6,348 nucleotides of DNA from Bacteroidales bacterium (GTDB lineage Bacteria > Bacteroidota > Bacteroidia > Bacteroidales > JAADJA01): the NCBI GenBank assembly GCA_029934735.1, contig JAOZLR010000157.1, positions 1-6,348 of the forward strand. Reading direction: 5' to 3'. Position 1 is the stretch's first letter. Each line of letters opens with the position of its first letter. A program made the translations under genes and the position numbers. The notes beneath the pieces were generated by a model. It ran no database searches, had not been told where the DNA came from, and was given only the letters and a program-made list of their open reading frames with translations. Below are positions 1-6,024 of this stretch, piece by piece.

Positions 1-1340
1 GCTGCGCCCTGTGCAGCACCAACAGCACCGTCGGTTTCGTACAGTTCTATTTTTGCACCCAATAAATTGGCAATGGCCTCACGGAACACCGCACTCCTGA
101 ACAATCCGGTATTTGCAGCCCTGACAACATCCGGTTTAACATTTGCATACTCCATTATATCAATTCCATAACGAAAAGCACACGCAACTCCTTCCTGCCC
201 TGCCCTGTATAAATGCTGCTTTTTGTGGATATTAAAATTCAGATTTAAAAGGCTTGCTCCGGGGTTCTTATTTAGCAAAATCCGTTCAGAACCATTTCCG
301 AAAGGATAAAACAACAGGCCATCAGAGCCAATGTCCACACCTGAAGCAATTGTGTTCATTTCGTCATAACTGACAGTCTCTCCGGCAACGTTATTCTTTA
401 GCCAGGTATTCAGAATACCCGTTCCATTTACACATAAAAGAATTCCAAGACTTGGGTTTTCATTTGTATGATTGACATGAGCAAATGTATTTACCCTTGA
501 AAGAGGTTCGGCAACAGCCTCGTTACTGATTGCATACAAAACTCCTGATGTTCCGGCAGAAGCTGCGATTTCACCAGCCCGTAACACGTTAAGCGAAAAA
601 GCATTATTGGGTTGATCGCCTGCCCTGTACGACAATGGCGTCCCTGGTTTAAGACCTAATTCCACAGCAGCAGTCTTCTGAATGATTCCCTGTTCAGCAA
701 AAACAGGAACCCGCGAAGGAACCAGCTGGTGATCTATACCATAATAATCTAACAGAAAATTCGCAGTACAATGATCTTTAAAATTCCATAAAACAGCTTC
801 ACTCAAACCTGTAACGGTAGAGTTTATCTCGCCAGTCATCTTCATAGCAATATAATCTCCGGGAAGCATAAACTTATAAGCTTTCTCAAAAACCTCAGGT
901 TCGTTTTCTTTTACCCATTTTAATTTTGAGGCCGTAAAATTGCCTGGGGAATTTAACAGATGATTCAGACAATTCTCCTTACCCAGTTCCATAAAAGCCT
1001 GCTCTCCCATTTCTGCGGCTCTGCTGTCGCACCATATTACGGAGGGACGTAAAACTTCATGTTTTTCATCAACCAGAACAAGCCCATGCATCTGATAGGT
1101 TATTCCAACAGACTTAATATCTTCGGGAGCAATACCGGTCTGCTTCAGCAGATTTTGAGAAGCCTTCTTAAGATTCTCCCACCACATTTCAGGATACTGT
1201 TCTGCCCATCCTGGTTGAAAGCTGATAATTTCCATCTCTTTTTCAGGATATTGGCTTTTGCCGATACACTTCCCAGATGCAGCATCGTAAAGTGCAGCTT
1301 TAACAAATGAGCTTCCTATGTCGAACCCTATACTTAACAT
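1..1340 (-). CDS. xylB: xylulokinase (FGGY family), 3' end cut by window edge
   Basis: Phosphorylates D-xylulose to D-xylulose 5-phosphate with ATP in the cytoplasm, feeding the pentose phosphate pathway. My translation from the ATG at 1340-1338 is open for 446 codons to the left edge; the family is usually about 490-500 residues, so roughly the last 50 are missing. Visible FGGY features: the N-terminal phosphate-binding segment GFDIGSSFVKAALYD with D7; the QMHG substrate motif (M84-H85); WCDSRA at 103-108; the hinge-side AGDQ with D242, matching the proposed catalytic base; and AGTSGV about 25 residues later. E. coli XylB has equivalents of D7, MHG and D242. The start lies 2 bases after the transporter's TAG, with no clear Shine-Dalgarno, so translation is probably coupled. 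A related FGGY sugar kinase is possible, but the MHG and WCDSRA motifs plus the XylE neighbour favour xylulose. Confidence 0.92.
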   Translation of the reverse strand, partial: MLSIGFDIGSSFVKAALYDAASGKCIGKSQYPEKEMEIISFQPGWAEQYPEMWWENLKKASQNLLKQTGIAPEDIKSVGITYQMHGLVLVDEKHEVLRPSVIWCDSRAAEMGEQAFMELGKENCLNHLLNSPGNFTASKLKWVKENEPEVFEKAYKFMLPGDYIAMKMTGEINSTVTGLSEAVLWNFKDHCTANFLLDYYGIDHQLVPSRVPVFAEQGIIQKTAAVELGLKPGTPLSYRAGDQPNNAFSLNVLRAGEIAASAGTSGVLYAISNEAVAEPLSRVNTFAHVNHTNENPSLGILLCVNGTGILNTWLKNNVAGETVSYDEMNTIASGVDIGSDGLLFYPFGNGSERILLNKNPGASLLNLNFNIHKKQHLYRAGQEGVACAFRYGIDIMEYANVKPDVVRAANTGLFRSAVFREAIANLLGAKIELYETDGAVGAAQGA

Positions 1341-1342
1341 AA

Positions 1343-2773
1343 CTACGTTTTATTTGTCCATAACTTTTCCATCTCTTCCAATGTTTTACCTTTGGTCTCC
1401 GGCAGCATCTTATAAACAAATATAGCGGCAAGAACACCCATAAAGCCGTACAACCAATAGGCAAAAGCATGATTAAAATAGTGATTTAACCAGCTACTCT
1501 TATTAAGTATGGGGAATGTTGACGAAATTAAATAATTTGCAATCCACTGAGCAGCAACTGCAACGGCCATAGCCTTTCCTCGTATTTTATTAGGAAATAT
1601 TTCGGATAACATAACCCATACAACAGGTCCCCAGCTAAAAGCAAAACCGGCAGTGTATAAAAGCATAAAAATCAATGAAAGCAATCCCATTGAGTGGAAA
1701 TAGAAGGTGAGTCCCAGACCGGTCATAGCTATAGCCATCACCAGTGCACCGATAAACAGTAAAGGTTTTCTTCCGTACTTGTCCACTGTAAAAATTGCCA
1801 GTACCGTAAAAATGAGATTAACTGACCCCACAATTATCGTCTGAAGGAGTGACAGGTCTTTGCCAGATCCCATACTTTTGAAAATTTCGGGAGCATAATA
1901 CAAAACCACGTTTATCCCGACAAACTGTTGGAATACAGAAAGCAACACCCCGATTATGATAATGGCATATCCGAACGAAAACAGTTTTCCGGATCGCTGC
2001 TGAACAGTTTTTTCTATTTCTATGATCTCCTGCTTTGCCGAATCTTCGCCTCCCAATTTTTTCAAAATCCGGAAAGCCTCATCAACTCTGCCTTTAAGAA
2101 TTAACCAACGGGGACTTTCAGGAACAAAAAACAGTAATACAAAAAAGATGGTTGCAGGAATTAATTCGGAGGCAAACATCCATCGCCAGCCAACCTGATT
2201 TAACCAGGCTTCATCACCCTGCAATGCAATGAAATAATTTACAAAATATACAATTAGCATCCCGAAGATAATTGCAAACTGATTCCAGGAAACCAGTTTA
2301 CCACGAATGTCTGCCGGGGCAAGCTCTGCAATATACATAGGAGCAAACATTGAAGCCAGTCCAACACCAATTCCACCAATCAGTCTGTATATCACAAAAA
2401 CATATATAAATGTATGATCTGCCTGGCCAATAGGACGAATGAATATTTCAGGCATTGCCGAGCCTAAGGCAGAGATCATAAAAAGCAAAGCTGCCAGCAT
2501 CAACCCTTTTTTGCGTCCGAGTTTCAAACTGATTATTCCACCAGACATGCCTCCTATTACACAACCAATCAGTGCACTTGAAACCACAAATCCAAGCCTT
2601 GTATTTGCCACAGTTTCTGACAATCCAAAGGGTTCAATGAAAAATTTCTCAAGTGATCCTACTGAACCTGATATCACAGCAGTGTCATAGCCGAATAAAA
2701 GTCCGCCAAGAGTTGCAACCAGGGTAATTCCAAAAACATAGGTTCTATTGATTGTTGATGTTGCCGTGTTCAT
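1343..2773 (-). CDS. xylE: D-xylose:H+ symporter, MFS sugar porter family
   Basis: Inner-membrane proton-coupled sugar importer of 476 residues (E. coli XylE is 491) with about twelve hydrophobic segments and a central cytoplasmic loop near 218-266. Sugar-porter signatures are intact: GRKKG after TM2, YRLIGGIGVG at 129-138, PESPRWL at 218-224, QQFVGIN at 282-288, DKYGRKP at 331-337, and the C-terminal PETKGKTLEE. By motif alignment to E. coli XylE, the xylose contacts F24, Q168, Q288, Q289, N294, W392, Q415 and W416 correspond to F27, Q165, Q282, Q283, N288, W386, Q409 and W410, and the proton-coupling D27 to D30. All are conserved, supporting xylose as substrate. Its ATG overlaps the regulator's TGA (ATGA), and its stop sits 2 bases before xylB. 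Arabinose or galactose transport is a less likely alternative. Confidence 0.9.
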   Translation of the reverse strand: MNTATSTINRTYVFGITLVATLGGLLFGYDTAVISGSVGSLEKFFIEPFGLSETVANTRLGFVVSSALIGCVIGGMSGGIISLKLGRKKGLMLAALLFMISALGSAMPEIFIRPIGQADHTFIYVFVIYRLIGGIGVGLASMFAPMYIAELAPADIRGKLVSWNQFAIIFGMLIVYFVNYFIALQGDEAWLNQVGWRWMFASELIPATIFFVLLFFVPESPRWLILKGRVDEAFRILKKLGGEDSAKQEIIEIEKTVQQRSGKLFSFGYAIIIIGVLLSVFQQFVGINVVLYYAPEIFKSMGSGKDLSLLQTIIVGSVNLIFTVLAIFTVDKYGRKPLLFIGALVMAIAMTGLGLTFYFHSMGLLSLIFMLLYTAGFAFSWGPVVWVMLSEIFPNKIRGKAMAVAVAAQWIANYLISSTFPILNKSSWLNHYFNHAFAYWLYGFMGVLAAIFVYKMLPETKGKTLEEMEKLWTNKT

Positions 2774-3510
2774 ATATAAAACAGATTAATTTCTTTCCGT
2801 GTATTGAAATATTTTTCTTTGTCGAAGCTATACAGGACAGCGGGCTTGTGTGCCACACCTTTTTGCTTTTCATTTAAAGGGGTCAGATACTTTGCCTGTC
2901 CCAGTTTCTTTCTAAAATTACGATTGTCATATTTGTTCCCGGTGATAGCTTCATAGATATTCTGTACATTTCGTAAGCTGAACTTTTCAGGCAGGAGTTC
3001 AAAACCAATGATGGGGTTAAATCTTAGCTCCTGCCGCAAAACGTCCAACCCTTTCTGCATAATCTTGTAATGATCTAATGCCAGAGTTGTTATTGAAGAA
3101 ACATCATACCAGCGGGCATTGTGCGACCTCTCCATCAGTTCCTCATTGCTGTGGTCAATCTTAATCAGTGAATAATAAGCTGTGGAAACAATACGTCTGA
3201 TAGATACCGAATAGGTCTTCTCAATCCATTCCCTGTCCCGCTTCAAGCTGATACGGTCGGCACTACCAAAAGTATATAGCTGCCTTAAAAATACATTATC
3301 CAATCCGGTTAATTCCTTCAAAACAAGGTCTGCATATTCATCCAGATCACGATTTTTACGCACAAGGCTACCAGGTAACTTAAGTTTTGAATTATTTAAA
3401 GAGTCGCCATTCTGATCAATAAGTAAAATCTTAAGATTTTTACCATCAAAGCCAAAAACAACGCAATCAACAGAAATTGAGGGATTATATTGAGTGCCGG
3501 AATCAGACAT
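2770..3510 (-). CDS. NrtR/AraR-like Nudix-domain transcriptional regulator, likely xylose-responsive repressor
   Basis: A 246-residue protein with an N-terminal Nudix fold (about 10-145) and a C-terminal winged helix (about 170-236). The tail shows the typical LLPEKFSLRNVQNIYEAI entry helix, then DNRNFRKKL at 195-203 and a basic wing. The canonical Nudix box (Gx5Ex7REUxEExGU) is broken: around 62-70 the sequence is LVLKELTGL, so both residues of the RE pair and the second Glu of EE are lost and hydrolase activity is unlikely. Known family: NrtR-type regulators, including the Bacteroides thetaiotaomicron arabinose repressor AraR (BT0354), use this fold as a sugar or nucleotide sensor. Leading an operon with xylE and xylB, it most likely represses that operon and itself until xylose or a derivative appears; this is inference. 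The nearest later Met is residue 126, so the ATG at 3510 is the only sensible start; it lies inside an operator-like palindrome and has no clear Shine-Dalgarno. Confidence 0.88.
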   Translation of the reverse strand: MSDSGTQYNPSISVDCVVFGFDGKNLKILLIDQNGDSLNNSKLKLPGSLVRKNRDLDEYADLVLKELTGLDNVFLRQLYTFGSADRISLKRDREWIEKTYSVSIRRIVSTAYYSLIKIDHSNEELMERSHNARWYDVSSITTLALDHYKIMQKGLDVLRQELRFNPIIGFELLPEKFSLRNVQNIYEAITGNKYDNRNFRKKLGQAKYLTPLNEKQKGVAHKPAVLYSFDKEKYFNTRKEINLFYI

Positions 3511-3530
3511 AGCGTATTTTATACGTTAAC
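3508..3530. promoter_or_regulatory. operator-like palindrome O2 at operon start site
   Basis: Read on the minus strand this 23-base site begins GTTAACGTAT and ends ATACGCTATG. The arms TTAACGTAT and ATACGCTAT pair at 7 of 9 positions around AAA; its core CGTAT-TTT-ATACG is a perfect inverted repeat. It begins about 5 bases after the -7 box, so it should cover the transcription start, and it ends on the regulator's ATG. It matches site O1 at 16 of 23 positions. A repressor here would block initiation. Which protein binds is inferred from position. Confidence 0.6.
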
Positions 3531-3535
3531 CTCTG

Positions 3536-3567
3536 CAAAGATAAATAAGGAGAATATAAAAAGCAAA
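3536..3567 (-). promoter_or_regulatory. Bacteroidota-type promoter of the xylose operon
   Basis: On the minus strand, TTTG (3567-3564) is followed by exactly 20 bases and then TATCTTTG (3543-3536), a full match to the Bacteroidota sigma-factor consensus TTTG (-33) and TAnnTTTG (-7). Transcription would start near 3526-3532, leaving only about 16-22 bases of leader before the regulator's ATG. It is bracketed by the two operator-like palindromes. Confidence 0.75.
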
Positions 3568-3590
3568 CTTAACGTACTATTTCCGCTAAG
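3568..3590. promoter_or_regulatory. operator-like palindrome O1 abutting the -33 box
   Basis: On the plus strand the arms are CTTAACG (3568-3574) and CGCTAAG (3584-3590), complementary at 6 of 7 positions across a 9-base spacer. It ends exactly where the operon's -33 TTTG begins (3567). With O2 it shares TTAACGTA at the left and CGCTA at the right in the same register. The site centres (3579 and 3519) are 60 bases apart, compatible with cooperative binding or a small loop by a dimeric regulator. Function is inferred. Confidence 0.6.
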
Positions 3591-3635
3591 CAGAATCAAC
3601 TCTAATACTCAGTACATCCTGCTATTCAATAAATT

Positions 3636-3656
3636 AATGAATTATGAATAATCATT
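3636..3656. repeat. AT-rich imperfect inverted repeat in divergent intergenic region
   Basis: AATG and ATTAT on the left pair with ATAAT and CATT on the right around GA, giving 9-bp arms with one unpaired A at 3640. It ends just upstream of the toxin-antitoxin promoter and directly borders the next inverted repeat. It could be an auxiliary antitoxin-binding site, but AT-rich palindromes arise easily by chance. Confidence 0.3.
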
Positions 3657-3675
3657 CCAAATATTTTCTTTGGAA
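3655..3675. promoter_or_regulatory. candidate toxin-antitoxin operator
   Basis: TTCCAAA (3655-3661) and TTTGGAA (3669-3675) form a perfect 7-bp inverted repeat with a 7-base spacer. The right arm contains the -33 TTTG of the rightward promoter, so a bound protein would hide that box. Phd/YefM antitoxins commonly repress their own promoter through palindromes, making the YefM-like protein the obvious candidate. The sequence is not the TGTACA core known for E. coli YefM. Confidence 0.45.
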
Positions 3676-3700
3676 AAACGTTCGTTATTCCGTACCTTTG
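3669..3700 (+). promoter_or_regulatory. Bacteroidota-type promoter of the toxin-antitoxin operon
   Basis: TTTG (3669-3672), 20 bases, then TACCTTTG (3693-3700), again matching TTTG/TAnnTTTG with the same spacing as the divergent xylose promoter. The start would fall around 3704-3710, about 20 bases before the antitoxin ATG. A short AACG-TT-CGTT repeat (3677-3686) lies between the boxes. Confidence 0.7.
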
Positions 3701-3728
3701 CCGATTCTAACATCGTACAAATATAGAC

Positions 3729-3971
3729 ATGAGAACTATTAATATCACAAAGGCAAGATCGAACCTATACAAACTTGTTGATGATGCCCATTTATCAAGT
3801 GAGCCGATATACATAACCGGTAAAAGGTCAAATGCAGTTTTAATTTCTGAAGAAGACTGGAAAGCAATTCAGGAAACTTTGTATTTATTATCACTTTCCG
3901 GAATGCGTGAATCAATTAGAGAAGGGATGAAAATTCCATTGGATAAATGCGCTGAAGAACTAGAGTGGTGA
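3729..3971 (+). CDS. yefM: YefM/Phd-family antitoxin
   Basis: An 80-residue antitoxin expected to bind and neutralise the toxin encoded next to it, and to repress their shared promoter as the toxin-antitoxin complex. The N-terminal Phd/YefM fold (1-50) shows the typical opening RTINITKARSNLYKLVDDA, the strand EPIYITGKRSNAVLIS at 25-40, and the helix ending ETLYLL at 49-54, a hallmark of the YefM branch. The C-terminal part (GMRESIREGM through the acidic EELEW end) is the region that wraps the toxin in YefM-type proteins. The size matches the family (about 80-90). Its TGA overlaps the toxin's start, the usual gene order and coupling for this module. Confidence 0.9.
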   Translation: MRTINITKARSNLYKLVDDAHLSSEPIYITGKRSNAVLISEEDWKAIQETLYLLSLSGMRESIREGMKIPLDKCAEELEW

Positions 3972-4231
3972 GCTGGAAGATAGTCTATACAAAACAAGCT
4001 CAAAAAGATGCAAAAAGAATAACTGTGTCCGGATTAAAACCAAAGGCGGAAAAGCTTATTCAAATTTTGCATAATAATCCATATCAATCTCCACCCTCTT
4101 TTGAAAAATTAGTTGGAGATTTATCAGGTGCATATTCCAGAAGAATCAATATCAGGCATAGGTTGATATACCAAGTTTACAATGATAAAAAAGTTATAAA
4201 AATTATTCGAATGTGGACACACTATGAATAA
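3965..4231 (+). CDS. yoeB: YoeB/Txe-family ribosome-dependent mRNA interferase toxin
   Basis: An 88-residue RelE-superfamily endoribonuclease that cuts mRNA in the ribosomal A site when freed from its antitoxin. The residues matching E. coli YoeB catalytic E46, R65, H83 and Y84 are present: E47 in FEKL, R66 in RHRLIY, and H86-Y87 at the C-terminus. The SGAYSRRI segment (54-61) matches the family's SGxWSRRI. An extra Glu follows the terminal His-Tyr. The start is GTG, with two in tandem: 3965 overlaps the antitoxin by 7 bases, while 3968 gives a GTGA 4-base overlap and an 87-residue product. I cannot tell which is used. The gene appears intact. Only 17 bases separate it from the convergent epimerase gene, and I see no hairpin terminator there. 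Confidence 0.9.
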   Translation: MVSWKIVYTKQAQKDAKRITVSGLKPKAEKLIQILHNNPYQSPPSFEKLVGDLSGAYSRRINIRHRLIYQVYNDKKVIKIIRMWTHYE

Positions 4232-4248
4232 TCCATAACGATACCATG

Positions 4249-4998
4249 CTACTTACTAAAAACTATCACTTTATTTATTTTCACAACAGTACCGGCTGAA
4301 AATATTTTCCGAACCGAATGGTCATCAATTCCAATTTTTTTATATAATTCAGGCGGAACACTAATATCGGCAAGATATATATCCCCAACATACTTTGATG
4401 CTTTGTGTTTAAAAAGTCCTATCTTGGGAAGGGCAAGGGTCAGAGTAGCTTTTGCCTTTACTGTTGGTTCTCCCGGAGTGCCATCCATAAGGTTAAGGCC
4501 TGACGGAGTATCTAATGACACCACAGGAATCCCTGAAGAGTTAATACCTTCAATCAACTCTTTTGCCCGTCCTTCTGGATTTTCCTTAATGCTATAACCG
4601 ATTAATCCGTCAATTATCACATCAGCATCATTATCAATGGAATCAGAACATGTGATACCCATTTTCATCAATATTTCATATTGCTGCCTGGTGACCTCTT
4701 TGAACTTTTCCGGTTTAGACGATAAAACGATATTAATATCTGCACCCCAGTTATGCAATCTTCTGGCCGCCACCAGCGCACCTCCACCATTTCCTCCTGA
4801 CCCGGCAACAACAACTACCTTTTTGCCTAGCGGGTTGGTACGTAGATATAATCTGTTAACAAGAATTGCCAGATTAATTCCCGCATTTTCCATCATACGA
4901 GTAAGGTCAATGCTATACTCTTCAATCATTATTCTGTCCACCTCAATCATTTCTGAAGTAGAAATATACGGTACTGTTCCTTTATAGTGTGGAATCAT
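4249..4998 (-). CDS. nnrE: stand-alone NAD(P)H-hydrate epimerase (YjeF N-terminal domain)
   Basis: Expected to interconvert the R and S forms of NAD(P)HX, hydrated and inactive NAD(P)H, so that a dehydratase can restore the cofactor. At 249 residues it holds only the YjeF_N domain; the ATP/ADP-dependent dehydratase domain fused to it in many bacteria is absent and must be elsewhere if the pathway is complete. Family features: helix LTRMMENAG (32-40), glycine-rich loop VVAGSGGNGGGALVAARRL (63-81), D130 in IIDGLIGYS, the LDTPSGL motif at 162-168, ALPKIGL (189-195) and YVGDIYLADISVP (203-215). The loop reads GNGGGA where classical members have NNGGDG, so the usual Asp is missing. It starts 19 bases after the MsrB-MsrA stop with a weak GAGA upstream, suggesting co-transcription. 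A diverged function within the same fold is possible. Confidence 0.82.
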   Translation of the reverse strand: MIPHYKGTVPYISTSEMIEVDRIMIEEYSIDLTRMMENAGINLAILVNRLYLRTNPLGKKVVVVAGSGGNGGGALVAARRLHNWGADINIVLSSKPEKFKEVTRQQYEILMKMGITCSDSIDNDADVIIDGLIGYSIKENPEGRAKELIEGINSSGIPVVSLDTPSGLNLMDGTPGEPTVKAKATLTLALPKIGLFKHKASKYVGDIYLADISVPPELYKKIGIDDHSVRKIFSAGTVVKINKVIVFSK

Positions 4999-5017
4999 AT
5001 GTTCTCAGTTTCTAAAA

Positions 5018-5953
5018 TTAAAATCTATTTGTCCGGGCATGACAATATGGAGTTCCGCCTGTTTTCTCATAATACTCCTGGTGATAGTTCTCAGCTCTCC
5101 AAAATGTTGTGCCTTTGGTCACTTTTGTAGTTACGTTATATCCTTTGCTTTTTAGAATATCAATTAGCTCTTCGGCAATTTTCTTTTGATCATCATCAAA
5201 ATAAAAGACCTCCGACCGATACTGGTCACCAATATCCGGTCCCTGCCTGTCAAGTTGTGTCGGATCATGGATTTCAAAGAAGAGCCTGGCGAGCTTTTCA
5301 TATGTTACTTTTTCAGGATTATAAACTACCTCTATTGCTTCAGCATGGCCAGTAGTATGCGCACATACCTGCTCATATGTAGGGTTTTCCTTATGACCGC
5401 CAATGTATCCTGCCTCTACTGAAATTACTCCGGGCTCTTTAAGAAAATAGAATTCCATTCCCCAAAAGCAGCCTCCTGCAAAAATTGCCGTAACTGTTTT
5501 CATATTGCTATTATCAGATTCTGCTACAAAATTAAGTGAAATTGAATTAACACAGTGTCTTATGTTTTTGGAAGTAAACTTTTCACCCTCAAACACATGC
5601 CCAAGATGTGCTCCACAATTTGCACAAAGTATCTCCGTTCGGCTTCCATCTTTATCAGGCACTCGGCTCACAGCGCCGACTATTTCGTCATCAAAGCTTG
5701 GCCAGCCACAATGCGAATCGAATTTATCATCCGACCTGTACAACGCAGCACCACAACGCTTACAGGTATAAGTCCCGTCACCTTTTGAATCAACATATTC
5801 ACCTGTCCAGGGCATTTCAGTTCCTTTATGCAGAATAACGCTGGCCTCCTCGTTAGTTAGTTTATTGTATTTCATTTCACTAATTTCTGTTTGTCCGTAA
5901 CCTGACATTAAATTCAATAAAGTTAGCAATAGCAGTATTACGATAGTTCTCAT
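5018..5953 (-). CDS. msrBA: secreted bifunctional methionine sulfoxide reductase, MsrB-MsrA fusion
   Basis: A 311-residue fusion that reduces both epimers of methionine sulfoxide: MsrB handles R, MsrA handles S. Residues 1-20 look like a Sec signal peptide (R2, then a Leu/Ile-rich core to about 15, then SGYGQ) without a lipobox Cys, so it should act in the periplasm; this also supports the ATG at 5953. MsrB (about 27-145): zinc cysteines C64/C67 and C110/C113, HCGWPSF at 81-87, and the nucleophile C134 in RHCVNSISL. MsrA (about 152-311): GGCFWG with nucleophile C162, GHAEAIEV, DPTQLDRQGPDIGDQYRS, ENYHQEYY, and C304 as a likely resolving cysteine. Both active sites appear complete. The domain order is MsrB first, opposite to Neisseria PilB. 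The upstream 5954-6024 gap has a TATGTTTT resembling a -7 box but no -33 match. Confidence 0.95.
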   Translation of the reverse strand: MRTIVILLLLTLLNLMSGYGQTEISEMKYNKLTNEEASVILHKGTEMPWTGEYVDSKGDGTYTCKRCGAALYRSDDKFDSHCGWPSFDDEIVGAVSRVPDKDGSRTEILCANCGAHLGHVFEGEKFTSKNIRHCVNSISLNFVAESDNSNMKTVTAIFAGGCFWGMEFYFLKEPGVISVEAGYIGGHKENPTYEQVCAHTTGHAEAIEVVYNPEKVTYEKLARLFFEIHDPTQLDRQGPDIGDQYRSEVFYFDDDQKKIAEELIDILKSKGYNVTTKVTKGTTFWRAENYHQEYYEKTGGTPYCHARTNRF

Positions 5954-6024
5954 ACAGATAAAACATAAATATATGAGATTTGTTTTTAAGAAAAGAAATT
6001 AAGCACCGTGGGTGTAGGATTGTT

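Noticed and set aside
1059..1310. Plus-strand 83-codon reading frame
   Set aside because: Lies wholly inside xylB on the opposite strand, shows no family features, and the kinase reading is clear throughout.
2439..2690. Plus-strand 83-codon reading frame inside xylE
   Set aside because: Antisense to a well-conserved transporter and of low-complexity composition; a shadow frame.
2770..3510. Reading the Nudix gene as an active ADP-ribose or nucleotide pyrophosphatase
   Set aside because: The RE and one Glu of the catalytic box are absent and a DNA-binding winged helix is present.
4403..4987. Two plus-strand reading frames (64 and 116 codons) opposite the epimerase
   Set aside because: Both are mirror frames of the conserved YjeF_N coding sequence, with no recognisable domain or start signal.
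5186..5838. Four plus-strand reading frames opposite msrBA
   Set aside because: They overlap one another in different frames and are antisense to a gene whose two domains are unambiguous.
5954..6000. Possible promoter for msrBA (TATGTTTT)
   Set aside because: Differs from TAnnTTTG at the last base and has no TTTG about 20 bases upstream.
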